Below are positions 24,448-33,522 of a DNA stretch of 64,000 nt, piece by piece; within the stretch, counting starts at the first letter, position 1, and the number at the start of each line of letters is the position of its first letter. The notes under the pieces are model-generated. The model did not search any database. It saw only the letters and a list, made by a program, of their open reading frames with translations, and was not told the origin of the DNA. Source of the DNA: Chryseobacterium oranimense (lineage in GTDB: Bacteria; Bacteroidota; Bacteroidia; Flavobacteriales; Weeksellaceae); the NCBI RefSeq assembly GCF_900129755.1, contig NZ_FQWT01000007.1:1-64000 (forward strand), read 5' to 3'. A program made the translations under genes and the position numbers.

Positions 24448-24867
24448 ATGAAAAAATATTTTCTACTATTGCCTTTACTGCTTATAGGTTTTAAAGGTTT
24501 TTCGCAACAAACAACTGCTCAGTATCAATATCAGAAGGATGAGGATTTTCAAAAAGCTGAATTTCCGGGAGGGGAAGATGCTTTTAGAAAAGAATTTCTG
24601 AATATGGCGTATGCTTATGTCGATATGGCTTTATATGCTATTAAAGGAGAGGTTGCTTTTATATTCAATATTGATCCTAAAGGTAAAATTGATAAAGTGG
24701 ACATCCTTCCCAGGTTTAAAAACAGTGAAGCATTTATTGATGATATGAAATATGCTGCTAAAAAAGTAAAAGGAAAATGGAAGGCAGCTACTAAAAATGG
24801 TGTGCCCGTCGATTACAAATTGATAATGAAAATTAGGTTTGATAATAATACATATGACCATGATTAG
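24448..24867 (+). CDS. Secreted TonB-C-terminal-like protein, paralogue 3
   Basis: A 139-residue protein with a signal peptide to FSQ (residue 19), then FPGGEDAFRKEF, FIFNIDPKGKIDKVDI, DDMKYAAKKVKGKWKAA and a closing strand. This is the cleanest TonB-CTD pattern of the three paralogues in the window. It lies 9 bases after paralogue 2 and probably shares its message. The role is unknown; secreted stand-alone TonB-like domains are common in Chryseobacterium. Confidence 0.65.
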   Translation: MKKYFLLLPLLLIGFKGFSQQTTAQYQYQKDEDFQKAEFPGGEDAFRKEFLNMAYAYVDMALYAIKGEVAFIFNIDPKGKIDKVDILPRFKNSEAFIDDMKYAAKKVKGKWKAATKNGVPVDYKLIMKIRFDNNTYDHD

Positions 24868-25009
24868 AGTACTGCTTTTTTTCTTGTAATTCTTATAAAT
24901 AGCCAGCTCTTTATTCTAATATTCCAATTAAACAGAAGATTATATTACCTATGAAATTTTCTGTTAATTTTGAAGAAAGATAGTCCTGCCATTCTGTCAC
25001 AATATTTTG

Positions 25010-25017
25010 TATCTTTG
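25010..25017 (+). promoter_or_regulatory. -7 box upstream of miaB
   Basis: TATCTTTG, an exact TAnnTTTG match, lies about 85 bases upstream of the preferred miaB start. No clear -33 element is seen. Confidence 0.45.
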
Positions 25018-25101
25018 CAGACTAATCTGTTTGGGATTTAAAATTCATTATGATGCTTTGAATTTAAATGCCGGGCATTGAACTTTAAAACGATTATTGT
25101 G

Positions 25102-26535
25102 CAGGAAAAATATATAGACGAAACAAAACAGGGAGAAGCTTTTGCAATCGCTGAAAGGCCTGAGAATTCTAAAAAACTCTTTTTGGAAAGCTACGGCTGT
25201 CAGATGAACTTTTCTGATTCTGAAATTGTTGCCTCTATCCTTAATGAGCAGGGATACAATACGACCCTGAAAGTAGAAGAAGCAGACCTTATCCTTTTAA
25301 ATACATGTTCCATTCGTGAAAAGGCGGAACAGACCGTAAGAATGCGTCTGTCCCAGTTTAAAAACCTGAAAAAGGAAAAGCCAAACATGACGGTTGGCGT
25401 ATTGGGATGCATGGCGGAAAGACTAAAAACCAAATTTCTGGAAGAAGAACAGCTGGTAGATCTTGTAGTAGGTCCTGATGCTTACAGAGACCTTCCTAAC
25501 CTTCTGAAAGAAACCGAAGACGGAAGAGATGCTATTAATGTGATCCTCTCAAAAGAAGAAACGTATGCGGATATCAATCCTGTACGTTTAGGAGGAAACG
25601 GAGTTACGGCTTATGTAACCATTACCAGGGGCTGCGACAATATGTGTACCTTCTGTGTAGTTCCTTTTACCAGAGGAAGAGAAAGAAGCCGCGATCCGCA
25701 TTCTATTATTCAGGAATGTAAAGACCTTTTAAATAACGGATATAAAGAAATTACCCTTTTAGGACAGAATGTAGACTCTTACCTATGGTATGGAGGAGGT
25801 CCTAAAAAAGATTTTGCCAAAGCTTCCGAAATGCAGAAAGCTACAGCCGTCAATTTTGCACAGCTTCTTGACCTTGTAGCCAAAGCAGTTCCTGAAATGA
25901 GGATCAGATTCTCCACATCAAACCCTCAGGATATGAGTCTGGATGTATTCAGAATGATTGCAAAGCACGACAATATCTGTAAATATGTTCACCTTCCGGT
26001 ACAAAGCGGAAGCAACAATATGCTGGAAGCAATGAACAGGCAGCATACCCGCGAAGAATACCTGGATTTAATTAAAAAAGCAAAAGAAATCGTTCCTGAT
26101 ATTGCTTTTTCACAGGATATGATCATCGGTTTCTGTAATGAAACAGAAGAAGATCATCAGGACACTCTGAGCCTGATGAAAGAGGTAGAATATGACTACG
26201 GTTATATGTTTGCCTATTCAGAAAGACCCGGAACGCCGGCCCATAAAAAAATGGAGGATAATATTCCTGCTGATGTAAAGCAAAGACGTCTGGCTGAGGT
26301 AATCGCCCTTCAGGGAGAACTTTCCAGAAAAAGAATGCAGTCTTACGTAGGAAGGATCCACCAGGTCTTAATTGAAGGAACTTCTAAAAAGAACAAAAAC
26401 CAGTGGAAAGGAAGAAATTCCCAGAATGCAGTTTGTGTCTTTGATATGCTTGAAGGGCAGAAAATTGGTGACATTGTGGATGTTTTTGTCTATGATAATA
26501 CCCAGGGCACACTTTTAGGGAGAACAGCGGAATAA
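25102..26535 (+). CDS. miaB: tRNA-2-methylthio-N6-dimethylallyladenosine synthase
   Basis: A 477-residue radical-SAM methylthiotransferase that converts i6A37 to ms2i6A37 in tRNA. Domains in order: an N-terminal cluster-binding domain (ESYGCQMNFSDSE, NTCSIRE, GVLGCMAERL), the radical-SAM core with the CX3CX2C cluster Cys178, Cys182, Cys185 (CDNMCTFC), and a C-terminal TRAM-like RNA-binding part. The preferred start is GTG at 25102 (MQEKY), as in relatives; a TTG at 25078 extends the frame by eight residues without conserved text. Confidence 0.93.
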   Translation, partial: QEKYIDETKQGEAFAIAERPENSKKLFLESYGCQMNFSDSEIVASILNEQGYNTTLKVEEADLILLNTCSIREKAEQTVRMRLSQFKNLKKEKPNMTVGVLGCMAERLKTKFLEEEQLVDLVVGPDAYRDLPNLLKETEDGRDAINVILSKEETYADINPVRLGGNGVTAYVTITRGCDNMCTFCVVPFTRGRERSRDPHSIIQECKDLLNNGYKEITLLGQNVDSYLWYGGGPKKDFAKASEMQKATAVNFAQLLDLVAKAVPEMRIRFSTSNPQDMSLDVFRMIAKHDNICKYVHLPVQSGSNNMLEAMNRQHTREEYLDLIKKAKEIVPDIAFSQDMIIGFCNETEEDHQDTLSLMKEVEYDYGYMFAYSERPGTPAHKKMEDNIPADVKQRRLAEVIALQGELSRKRMQSYVGRIHQVLIEGTSKKNKNQWKGRNSQNAVCVFDMLEGQKIGDIVDVFVYDNTQGTLLGRTAE

Positions 26536-26539
26536 ATTC

Positions 26540-26941
26540 AATAAAAAGCTGGATGATCCTGCTTTAAAAAAATGTACTCGCGGGAAAATGATCAGTATTG
26601 AATACTATCAGAGAAGATCGGGATTGGACTGTAAAGGTGAGAATTGGCCATTATAGAAAAACTCTAAAAGAAAATATCTTCCGAAAGTAAAATGAACGGT
26701 GATATTACCGTAAGATTTTTAGTAAATTGTGAAGGAAAAACAGGACTGTTCAGAGTTCGGCAGATGAACACCGGTCTGAAGTAGACAGAACCAGATAAAA
26801 AAACTGGAAGAAAAGCTTCTGCGGTTCACAAAATCGCTGGAAGGCTGGATTCCTAAAGAGATAAAAGGGTTTAAAGCAGACTATTATCAGTATTTAACCT
26901 ATAAAATTGAAGATGGAAAAGTTTCAGAGGTATTACCTTAG
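26540..26941 (+). pseudogene. Frameshifted secreted-protein gene overlapping the next gene
   Basis: Protein-like text is spread over several frames. DPALKKCT and ISIEYYQ with SGLDCKGENW come first and end at a stop near 26660. MNGDITVRFLVNCEGKTGLF (26692-26784) follows in another frame. Then LEEKLLRFTKSLEGWIPKEI and DYYQYLTYKIEDGKV run in a third frame to the stop at 26939-26941. Together these make one protein of a type I associate with Chryseobacterium, in which a TonB-CTD-like W-P--G--DYYQYL end is conserved. At least two frameshifts break it. The 3' end overlaps the start of the TPR gene by about 29 bases. The 5' boundary is approximate. Confidence 0.7.
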
Positions 26942-27662
26942 CTTTTTATTGCTTATCGTTTACACCAATACTATTGCGCAGGTCAACTGTAATGCAGTAG
27001 AGGGTGAGAACTGCAAAAAAGCTTGTGAGCAGTACAACTGGGCTTCGGACAGGCAAGACAGCCGGGAATCCCGGGAAGCTTTTGATAAAGCGGTGGGTCT
27101 TTGTCACGATTTCTCCAGTTCCTATATGGAGAAAGTCGTTCCTTATCTTAAAAACGAAGATTTCCTGACCTGGAAAATACTTATAGATAAAGCTGTAGCT
27201 GTAGACCCTAAAATGTATTTAGGGTACAGAGATTGGTCGAAGTTCCAGTTTTTGTGGGATTATAAAGAGGCTATCCGGGATTTAAAAGAATTAAAAAAAT
27301 ATTATTCTGATGACCTTGGGAGATCTTTAAACGGAGACTATCATTGGGATGTGGTGAGAGCTATGCCTTACAGTGCTTTAGGTCAGAAAGAAAAAGCAGC
27401 CGGCTTCATTGAAAATCCTTTAACATCCAAAGGGTATTTTAAAGGGACGGATGATCATTATCAGCTGGGAGTTACCTATTTTGAGCTGGGCAGATACGAC
27501 AAAGCCTTAGAAAATTTCGAAAAACAGAGCAAGGAGAACAACTTTGCCGGGAATATATATTTTAAAAGTAAAGTTTCTAAAATAAGAAACAAAGATTATT
27601 TGGATTTAAAAAAGTTAGCATTAATGACTTATGATGAAGGAAAGACCATGAAAGATGTCTAG
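26913..27662 (+). CDS. Secreted TPR-containing protein
   Basis: From the ATG at 26913 (a TTG six bases earlier is less likely) this is a 249-residue protein with a signal peptide ending near TIAQ (about residue 22). A Cys-rich stretch (NCNAVEGENCKKACEQYNW) comes next, then at least two tetratricopeptide-like repeats (GYRDWSKFQFLWDYKEAIRD; YQLGVTYFELGRYDKALENF). TPR units bind proteins; the partner is unknown. It starts inside the 3' end of the frameshifted gene upstream, which shows that the two were once overlapping neighbours. Confidence 0.7.
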   Translation: MEKFQRYYLSFLLLIVYTNTIAQVNCNAVEGENCKKACEQYNWASDRQDSRESREAFDKAVGLCHDFSSSYMEKVVPYLKNEDFLTWKILIDKAVAVDPKMYLGYRDWSKFQFLWDYKEAIRDLKELKKYYSDDLGRSLNGDYHWDVVRAMPYSALGQKEKAAGFIENPLTSKGYFKGTDDHYQLGVTYFELGRYDKALENFEKQSKENNFAGNIYFKSKVSKIRNKDYLDLKKLALMTYDEGKTMKDV

Positions 27663-27739
27663 CCCATCACTTCAACAAAATCTACAGAAAACAGATAGAA
27701 GAGCTGTAGATTATTAAATCAATAATCAAAAATTTACTT

Positions 27740-29026
27740 ATGAGCAACGACTTACAAAACATAAAAAACCGCTTTGGAATTATCGGGAATTTCCCGGCAC
27801 TCAACAGGGCTTTGGAAAAAGCAATCCAGGTGGCACCAACGGACATTTCCGTTTTGGTCATAGGAGAAAGTGGGGTCGGAAAAGAATTTATTCCAAAAAT
27901 CATCCACTCTGAATCTAAAAGAAAGCATCAGCCCTATATCGTGGTCAATTGTGGTGCGATTCCTGAAGGAACCATAGATTCTGAACTGTTCGGACACGAA
28001 AAAGGAGCATTTACCGGAGCTACGGCAACCAGAAAAGGATATTTCGAGGTAGCGGACGGCGGAACGATTTTCCTTGATGAGGTTGGGGAGCTTCCCCTGC
28101 AGACGCAGGTCCGTCTTTTGAGAGTCCTGGAAAGTGGGGAATTCATGAAAGTAGGTTCCTCCCAGGTTCAGAAAACCAATGTGAGAATTGTGGCAGCAAC
28201 CAATGTTAATATGATGAAAGCTATTCAGGACAGCAGATTCCGTGAGGATCTGTACTACCGTCTGAATACCGTTCAGATTGACATGCCTCCTTTGAGAGAA
28301 AGAAAAGGAGATATCCATTTGCTGTTCAGAAAATTCTCAATAGATTTTGCTGAAAAATACAGAATGCCGGAATTGGAGCTGGATCCAAGTGCCGTTCATT
28401 ATATTGAAAATTATAGCTTTCCCGGAAACGTCCGCCAGCTGAGAAATCTGGTAGAACAGATGACCGTAGTGGAAAGAAACAGGCAGATTACCGTTGAAAA
28501 ACTGGCCGAATACATTCCTATGGAAACTCATCTTCCAATGGTGGTGAATAATCAGAGTGCCCAGAAGCAGAATGATTTCGGAAGCGAAAGAGAAATTATG
28601 TACAAAATTCTCTTTGATATGAGAAGTGATATCAATGATTTAAAATCTTTAACTTCAGAGCTGATTAAAAACAGGGGAACAGCAGATTTAAGCAATCAGG
28701 AAAAAAATCTGATCAACAGGATCTATTCTGCAGAACAAACACAGCCTGTCAGCCAGAATTCATTGCTGTATTTTGAAGATAAGTCTCCTGTAGTACAATC
28801 CGCACCTACTATTATTTCAAATTCGGATGACAGTTACGAAGATGTTGAAGATATAGAAATAGAAGAAAACCGTCCGGAATCCCTGTCACTTCAAAATAAT
28901 GAAAAAGATTTAATAATCAAAGCGTTAGAGAAGCATAAAGGACGTAGGAACAGAGCGGCAGACGAGCTTGGGATTTCGCAGAGAACCCTTTACAGGAAAA
29001 TAAAACAGTATAACTTAGAGGATTAA
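27740..29026 (+). CDS. Sigma-54-dependent transcriptional activator without a receiver domain
   Basis: A 428-residue enhancer-binding protein. The AAA+ domain starts at about residue 12, with Walker A GESGVGKE (42-49), the sigma-54 contact loop GAFTGA (89-94) and FLDEVGELP. A long acidic linker (about 270-385) leads to a Fis-type helix-turn-helix at the C-terminus (391-428, ending LYRKIKQYNLED). There is no N-terminal response-regulator domain, so it is probably controlled by its level or by a partner. It is the first gene of a run with lptE and a long acidic protein, suggesting an envelope-related regulon; that is inference. Confidence 0.9.
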   Translation: MSNDLQNIKNRFGIIGNFPALNRALEKAIQVAPTDISVLVIGESGVGKEFIPKIIHSESKRKHQPYIVVNCGAIPEGTIDSELFGHEKGAFTGATATRKGYFEVADGGTIFLDEVGELPLQTQVRLLRVLESGEFMKVGSSQVQKTNVRIVAATNVNMMKAIQDSRFREDLYYRLNTVQIDMPPLRERKGDIHLLFRKFSIDFAEKYRMPELELDPSAVHYIENYSFPGNVRQLRNLVEQMTVVERNRQITVEKLAEYIPMETHLPMVVNNQSAQKQNDFGSEREIMYKILFDMRSDINDLKSLTSELIKNRGTADLSNQEKNLINRIYSAEQTQPVSQNSLLYFEDKSPVVQSAPTIISNSDDSYEDVEDIEIEENRPESLSLQNNEKDLIIKALEKHKGRRNRAADELGISQRTLYRKIKQYNLED

Positions 29027-29075
29027 AAAGTAGGGTTTGTAAAGAGACATCAGAGTCTGTAAATCAAAAAAAGGT

Positions 29076-29597
29076 ATGAATAAATTAAAAATAATATTTG
29101 GATTTGTAATCCTTTCACTTTTTCATCAGTGCTATTCCTTTACCGGATCATCATTGACGGATGAAAAAACCGTCCAGATCAATGAATTTCCGAATAATGC
29201 AGCGCTTGTGAATCCTACCCTTTCCCAGCAGTTTTCTACAGACATCCAGAACAGATTCCTGCAGAGAACCACATTAAAGGGGACGAAATCCAATCCTGAT
29301 ATTCTGATAGAAGGTGAAATTTCTGATTATAATTTCTCATCTGCCACCATCAGCTCCAATACACTGACGAATCCTTCAGGAGGTGTGGTACAGCAGGCAC
29401 AGGGCAAGCTGACGATCAGTGTAAAAGTACACTATGAGAACAAAATACATCCGGATTCCAGCTTTGACAGAACTTATACGGATGAAGCGGTTTACAACAA
29501 CGACCTGACCCAGAGCCAGATAGAAACTACCCAGGTAAAGCTTGTAACAGACAGAATTATTAATAAAATATTTAACGATATTGTAGCCAATTGGTAA
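29076..29597 (+). CDS. lptE: LPS assembly lipoprotein LptE
   Basis: A 173-residue protein with a lipoprotein signal whose lipobox ends LFHQC (Cys19). It matches the Bacteroidota LptE family in length and in conserved text (LSQQFSTDIQNRFL, then a DILIEGEISDYNF strand). LptE forms a plug inside LptD and helps place lipopolysaccharide in the outer membrane. It lies 49 bases after the sigma-54 activator gene and one base before the next gene, in one operon. Confidence 0.85.
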   Translation: MNKLKIIFGFVILSLFHQCYSFTGSSLTDEKTVQINEFPNNAALVNPTLSQQFSTDIQNRFLQRTTLKGTKSNPDILIEGEISDYNFSSATISSNTLTNPSGGVVQQAQGKLTISVKVHYENKIHPDSSFDRTYTDEAVYNNDLTQSQIETTQVKLVTDRIINKIFNDIVANW

Positions 29598-29598
29598 G

Positions 29599-31632
29599 AT
29601 GAATCCCAGAGTTTTAGAATTATTAAAAAGCCCTAAAAATATACAGTCAGAAGATCTTGGTCTTTTGAAAGAGGAGATCAATACCTTTCCCTATGTTCAG
29701 AACATCAGGGCGCTTCATTTGTTTGGGGTACACCTTTATGATAAAGAAAACTATCAGAAGGAACTTTCCACAACTGCAGCTTATACCACCGATAAAAAAC
29801 TTCTTTACCAGCTGATTAACGGTAAGGCTCAGCGTGAGTCCAGGCCGGAAATCACAGAAGATAAGCAGCCTTCTAAAGCACTCGAAAAGCCGGTTAAATA
29901 TTCCTATAAGAATAAAGCTTTCCCTATAAAAAGAGAGGAATCTTCCGAAAGCAGACAGGACAAATATGAAGAGGCGGCACAGATGGTAAAGCCTGTACAG
30001 GAAATCAAACATATTCACGTCAACGGAGAAAGAAACAGGATCCTGTTCGAAGGAGAAGAAAATTTCCTTGATGAAACCAATTCCGAAGTGATTGATCTTG
30101 AATCTACTCTGGAATCCGGTGTGATAGTGACTCAAAAAGCTGAATCCGTTGCTGTTCCTGATCAGGAAAGCATTGCGCAAACAGAAAATCAAAACATAGG
30201 AGAGCAGGAAGATTCAGAGGCTGGAGCAGAATTTACCCCCGAACTGATTGTTGAGGAAAATAAAATAGAAAGCCCTGCTGAAGAACAGGTCATCAATAAA
30301 GAAAGTGAAGTAAGTTTCCACGAAGTAGAAACATTGGCTCCGGAAACAGAAACGTCTCCGGAAACAGAAGAAAACAATCCTGTGGAAGAACCTGTAGCCA
30401 CTGAAACACAGGTAGATTCTGAAACAATTAATGAAGATAATAGTATAAACGAACCCCATGCAGAAATTAGTTTCCACGGAATGGATGAGTTTATGCCGGA
30501 TGTTAAAATTCAGGTAAATACTGATAACGAAACCGTAGCGCCTGAAGTTTCCAAGCCAAGTGTGAATAAACATGAGGAAGAAATGAGACGTCTGATTGAA
30601 GAAGTGGAGAAAAAAATGAAAGAAGCCCAGTCTGCTCCGCAGGTGAAAAACGAAGAGCCTGAAGTTGCCGATCATGAGATCAGTTTTGCAGAAACACAAA
30701 GCTTCCATTTCTGGTCCACAGAAAAAGAAGAGCCGAAGATTGAAAAACCTGCGGCAGAAGAGGTAAAAGATTCTTTGGAGCAACCGGTAGAGCAACAAGA
30801 GCCTGTAGAAGCTGAGGTAAAAAAAGAAGAAAAGCCTGAAATGCCTGTACAGCCTGTTTCTTCATGGAAGCCAATGAGCCTGGACTCTCACTTACCCGAT
30901 TCTATGATCAGCAAGGAAACCAAAGTTTCCACACCGGATAAAGAAACTCCAAAACAGGAAGAGATTCCTGTTATAGAAGAAAGACAGGAAGAAGTCGCCC
31001 CACAAATTGTTGAAGAGCTTCAAAAAGAAACTGAGGCAGTTCAAAAAGAGGAACTTCCTGCTGCTGAAAAAGAAACACCTGAAATTGTAGAAGAAAAAAA
31101 TGAAGAAGTTAAAAATTCAGAAGAAAGCCTTGAAACAAGAGAACCTAAAGAAGAAGTTCCGGTTATGAATGTTTCTTTCTTTGGGGCAGATATTTCAAGT
31201 CTGGCAGTAGACAAAACGGCAAAAGAAGAGCCTGTGGAGGAAATTAAAGCTGAAAATTCAAAGCAGGCTCCTGCGGACAGTAATGTTCCCGGGTTTATCA
31301 ATACCTGGCAGAGCTGGCTTAAGATCAACAGACCGGCAGAAGAACCTGTTAAGAAAGAGAAGATCCCCGTTCAGGAGAAAGTGATTGAAGCTTTTATCGA
31401 AAACAATCCGAAAATCAGCCAGTTAAGGGACGAAAGTACCTACGTTGTCAAAGAAAAGAATGACGATATTTCCCACCTTATGACCGAAACACTGGCCAAT
31501 CTTTACTTCGAGCAGAAACTTTACACTAAAGCCATCAAGGCTTTTGAAATTCTGATTAACAAAAACCCTGAGAAAAAGGAATATTTCCAATCCAGAATAC
31601 AGGAAATAAAAGATTTCAGAAGTAAAGGCTAA
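29599..31632 (+). CDS. Long acidic repeat-bearing protein with a C-terminal TPR-like unit
   Basis: A 677-residue soluble-looking protein without a clear signal peptide. The N-terminal 70 residues are compact. A very acidic, Glu/Pro/Lys-rich central region (about 100-600) follows. A TPR-like unit sits near the C-terminus (LYFEQKLYTKAIKAFEILIN, about 636-660). Within the acidic region a short motif (E or N)(V or I)SF recurs at about residues 237, 289, 360 and 524, twice as SFH followed by a short run ending in Pro. Such spaced motifs in a disordered chain may be repeated binding sites. I do not recognise the protein. It begins one base after lptE. Confidence 0.65.
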   Translation: MNPRVLELLKSPKNIQSEDLGLLKEEINTFPYVQNIRALHLFGVHLYDKENYQKELSTTAAYTTDKKLLYQLINGKAQRESRPEITEDKQPSKALEKPVKYSYKNKAFPIKREESSESRQDKYEEAAQMVKPVQEIKHIHVNGERNRILFEGEENFLDETNSEVIDLESTLESGVIVTQKAESVAVPDQESIAQTENQNIGEQEDSEAGAEFTPELIVEENKIESPAEEQVINKESEVSFHEVETLAPETETSPETEENNPVEEPVATETQVDSETINEDNSINEPHAEISFHGMDEFMPDVKIQVNTDNETVAPEVSKPSVNKHEEEMRRLIEEVEKKMKEAQSAPQVKNEEPEVADHEISFAETQSFHFWSTEKEEPKIEKPAAEEVKDSLEQPVEQQEPVEAEVKKEEKPEMPVQPVSSWKPMSLDSHLPDSMISKETKVSTPDKETPKQEEIPVIEERQEEVAPQIVEELQKETEAVQKEELPAAEKETPEIVEEKNEEVKNSEESLETREPKEEVPVMNVSFFGADISSLAVDKTAKEEPVEEIKAENSKQAPADSNVPGFINTWQSWLKINRPAEEPVKKEKIPVQEKVIEAFIENNPKISQLRDESTYVVKEKNDDISHLMTETLANLYFEQKLYTKAIKAFEILINKNPEKKEYFQSRIQEIKDFRSKG

Positions 31633-31653
31633 AAGGGTTTAAAAAAGATATTG

Positions 31654-31688
31654 AAAGGCTGATCACAGAAGTGTCCAGCCTTTGTTTT
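31654..31688 (+). terminator. Terminator of the sigma-54 activator-lptE operon
   Basis: AAAGGCT (31654-31660) pairs with AGCCTTT (31677-31683), with a 16-base loop, then TTTGTTTTTA. It ends the rightward operon and abuts the stop of the convergent DUF4126 gene. Confidence 0.65.
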
Positions 31689-32296
31689 TATATATCATCA
31701 GCAATATTTTTACCGCCTCGTAGTTTCCGCCACGCTTTCCGTCCGAAAATAACTACAAGAATAATCAGGATTATGGCAAAAACAGCTGCAATAACAGGAG
31801 CTGCCATTGCCAGGACAGACATAACCCCTGCTCCCGCAGTTTCAGTAGTTCCTACGACAGAATTGCCTAAACCTCCCGTAGTGGCAGTAGAAGCCGCCCG
31901 GATCCCTGCAAAGCCGGAACTGATCGTAGCTGCTGTTCCTCCTCCTGCAATTAATGCAAGTGCCCACTGGGGAAAAGTTCCCAGATCTGCAAACTGGCTG
32001 GCAAATAATACCGAGCCCGCTACAGTCGCTAAAGGGACTGAGATCGTATCCAAAAGATGGTCCACAAACGGGATGTAATATGCTAAGATTTCAGCAATAG
32101 TGGCAATTCCGGTGGTAATAAGAGCAGGAAGCCCCGAAAGCCACTCAAAATTCTCACTCATCGGAATCCAGTGAAAATAAGATGCGAGACTTACCGCAAA
32201 CATGGGCAGAAAAACCCTGAAGCCCGTCGCCGCTGCCAATCCTATACCGATAAAGGCACTCAGGATGTAAGAAAAATAGGGAACATGATCTAACAT
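31688..32296 (-). CDS. DUF4126 family membrane protein
   Basis: A 202-residue integral membrane protein with about five or six hydrophobic segments rich in Ala and Gly (IGIGLAAATGFRVF, TTGIATIAEILAYYIP, GAGVMSVLAMAAPVIAAVF) and a basic tail (FGRKAWRKLRGG). The AATGFRVF and AEKIADKIP-like segments are characteristic of DUF4126, a family of unknown function. It is read leftward, convergent with the sigma-54 operon. Confidence 0.8.
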   Translation of the reverse strand: MLDHVPYFSYILSAFIGIGLAAATGFRVFLPMFAVSLASYFHWIPMSENFEWLSGLPALITTGIATIAEILAYYIPFVDHLLDTISVPLATVAGSVLFASQFADLGTFPQWALALIAGGGTAATISSGFAGIRAASTATTGGLGNSVVGTTETAGAGVMSVLAMAAPVIAAVFAIILIILVVIFGRKAWRKLRGGKNIADDI

Positions 32297-32422
32297 TTTA
32301 ATTTTCAGATTTATTGTTTCCCCTAAAATTACAAAAACTATGCAAGATTTTGTAAAGAATTTAATGACAAGTTACACAAGAGTTTAATTGGTAAATTGTT
32401 ACATTGACAGATTTTTACATGA

Positions 32423-32797
32423 TCAAGATTTCTTCTGCATCTGGCAAAGCTTGATAAACTGCTCTTCCACTTCCTGGAACTTGGCAGGCATTTCAGAAGA
32501 AACCCAAAACATCATGGCCAAGGTCTTTTCTCCAAAAGCTTCTTTAAATAAATCCTTATTCAGGCGATAACACTCCCTTAGAAGCCTTTTCACACGGTTT
32601 CTGTGTACCGCCTTCTTGAAATATCTTTTAGAAACGGAAACTCCAAACTTGTGACTTTCCACCGGCAGATTGGGCTTGTCTTTAAGGATAATAATTCTCA
32701 AATTTCCACAGCTCCTCCATTTACCTTTATCAAAAAGTAAAGCAATCTCAGTATTTTTTTTGAGTTTTTCTTCTCTGGAGTATGTAAAGTTCTGCAT
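32423..32797 (-). CDS. rnpA: Ribonuclease P protein component
   Basis: A 124-residue basic protein with the RNase P signature HRNRVKRLLRE (65-75) and FGVSVSKRYFKKAV just before it. It binds the RNase P RNA and aids 5' maturation of tRNA. The start overlaps the stop of the upstream tcdA gene by one base, so it is part of the leftward tatD-tcdA-rnpA operon. It is not next to rpmH, its usual partner near the origin in many bacteria. Confidence 0.94.
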   Translation of the reverse strand: MQNFTYSREEKLKKNTEIALLFDKGKWRSCGNLRIIILKDKPNLPVESHKFGVSVSKRYFKKAVHRNRVKRLLRECYRLNKDLFKEAFGEKTLAMMFWVSSEMPAKFQEVEEQFIKLCQMQKKS

Positions 32798-33522
32798 TAA
32801 TCTTTTTTCACTAAATGATTGATAACTTCAGCTGCGGCATACAGCCCGAAGATCGCAGGAATATAGCTGATGGTGCCGTAAAAGGATCTTTTATAGTTGG
32901 TTCCATCAGTCATTTTAAGGCTTTCCTCCTTTTGCAGTTCATTAGAGAATACACATCTGAAGCCCTTATTGATCTTTTCCTTTTTAAGTCTTTTTCGTAT
33001 CTGTTTGGCAAGATAACAGTTCTGTGTTTTACTGATATCCCTTACCATCACTTTGCTGGGATCAGTTTTCCCGCCTGCTCCCATAGAACTTACGAGTTTT
33101 ATTTTTCTTTTTCTGGCTGCCTTTATTAAACACAGTTTTGGAGTTACGCTGTCGATGCAGTCCAGGATATAATCAAACTTATCAGAATCAAGAACTTCAT
33201 CCATTCTTTCCGGATTGAGAAATTCATTGATCTTAACTAAATTGATTTTCGGGTTGATATCAAGAAGCCTTTCTGCCACTACTTCCACTTTATGCTGTCC
33301 TACAGTTGAATGTAGCGCAGGAAGCTGTCTGTTGATATTTGTAATATCTACCGTATCGCCGTCTACGATAGTCATATTTCCTACACCCGCTCTGGCCAGA
33401 AACTCTGCCGCAAAAGATCCTACACCACCTAAGCCTATTACCAATACCTTTGCTTTATTCAGTTTTTCCAGTCCTTCCTCTTTGATCAGGAGTTCTGTTC
33501 TCTCCAGCCAATACTTATCCAT
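32797..33522 (-). CDS. tcdA: tRNA threonylcarbamoyladenosine dehydratase
   Basis: A 241-residue E1-like ATP-dependent enzyme (formerly YgdL/CsdL) that converts t6A37 to cyclic ct6A37. It has the Rossmann P-loop VIGLGGVGSFAAE (28-40), VDGDTVDITNINRQ with the substrate-contacting Asp/Asn/Arg set, DCIDSVTPK and SSMGAGGKTDPSK. The length is normal. It overlaps tatD by eight bases at one end and rnpA by one base at the other, so all three are one transcription unit. Confidence 0.93.
   Translation of the reverse strand: MDKYWLERTELLIKEEGLEKLNKAKVLVIGLGGVGSFAAEFLARAGVGNMTIVDGDTVDITNINRQLPALHSTVGQHKVEVVAERLLDINPKINLVKINEFLNPERMDEVLDSDKFDYILDCIDSVTPKLCLIKAARKRKIKLVSSMGAGGKTDPSKVMVRDISKTQNCYLAKQIRKRLKKEKINKGFRCVFSNELQKEESLKMTDGTNYKRSFYGTISYIPAIFGLYAAAEVINHLVKKD

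Noticed and set aside
23944-24867. True TonB energy transducers
   Set aside because: The proteins have cleavable signal peptides and no retained membrane anchor or proline-rich linker.
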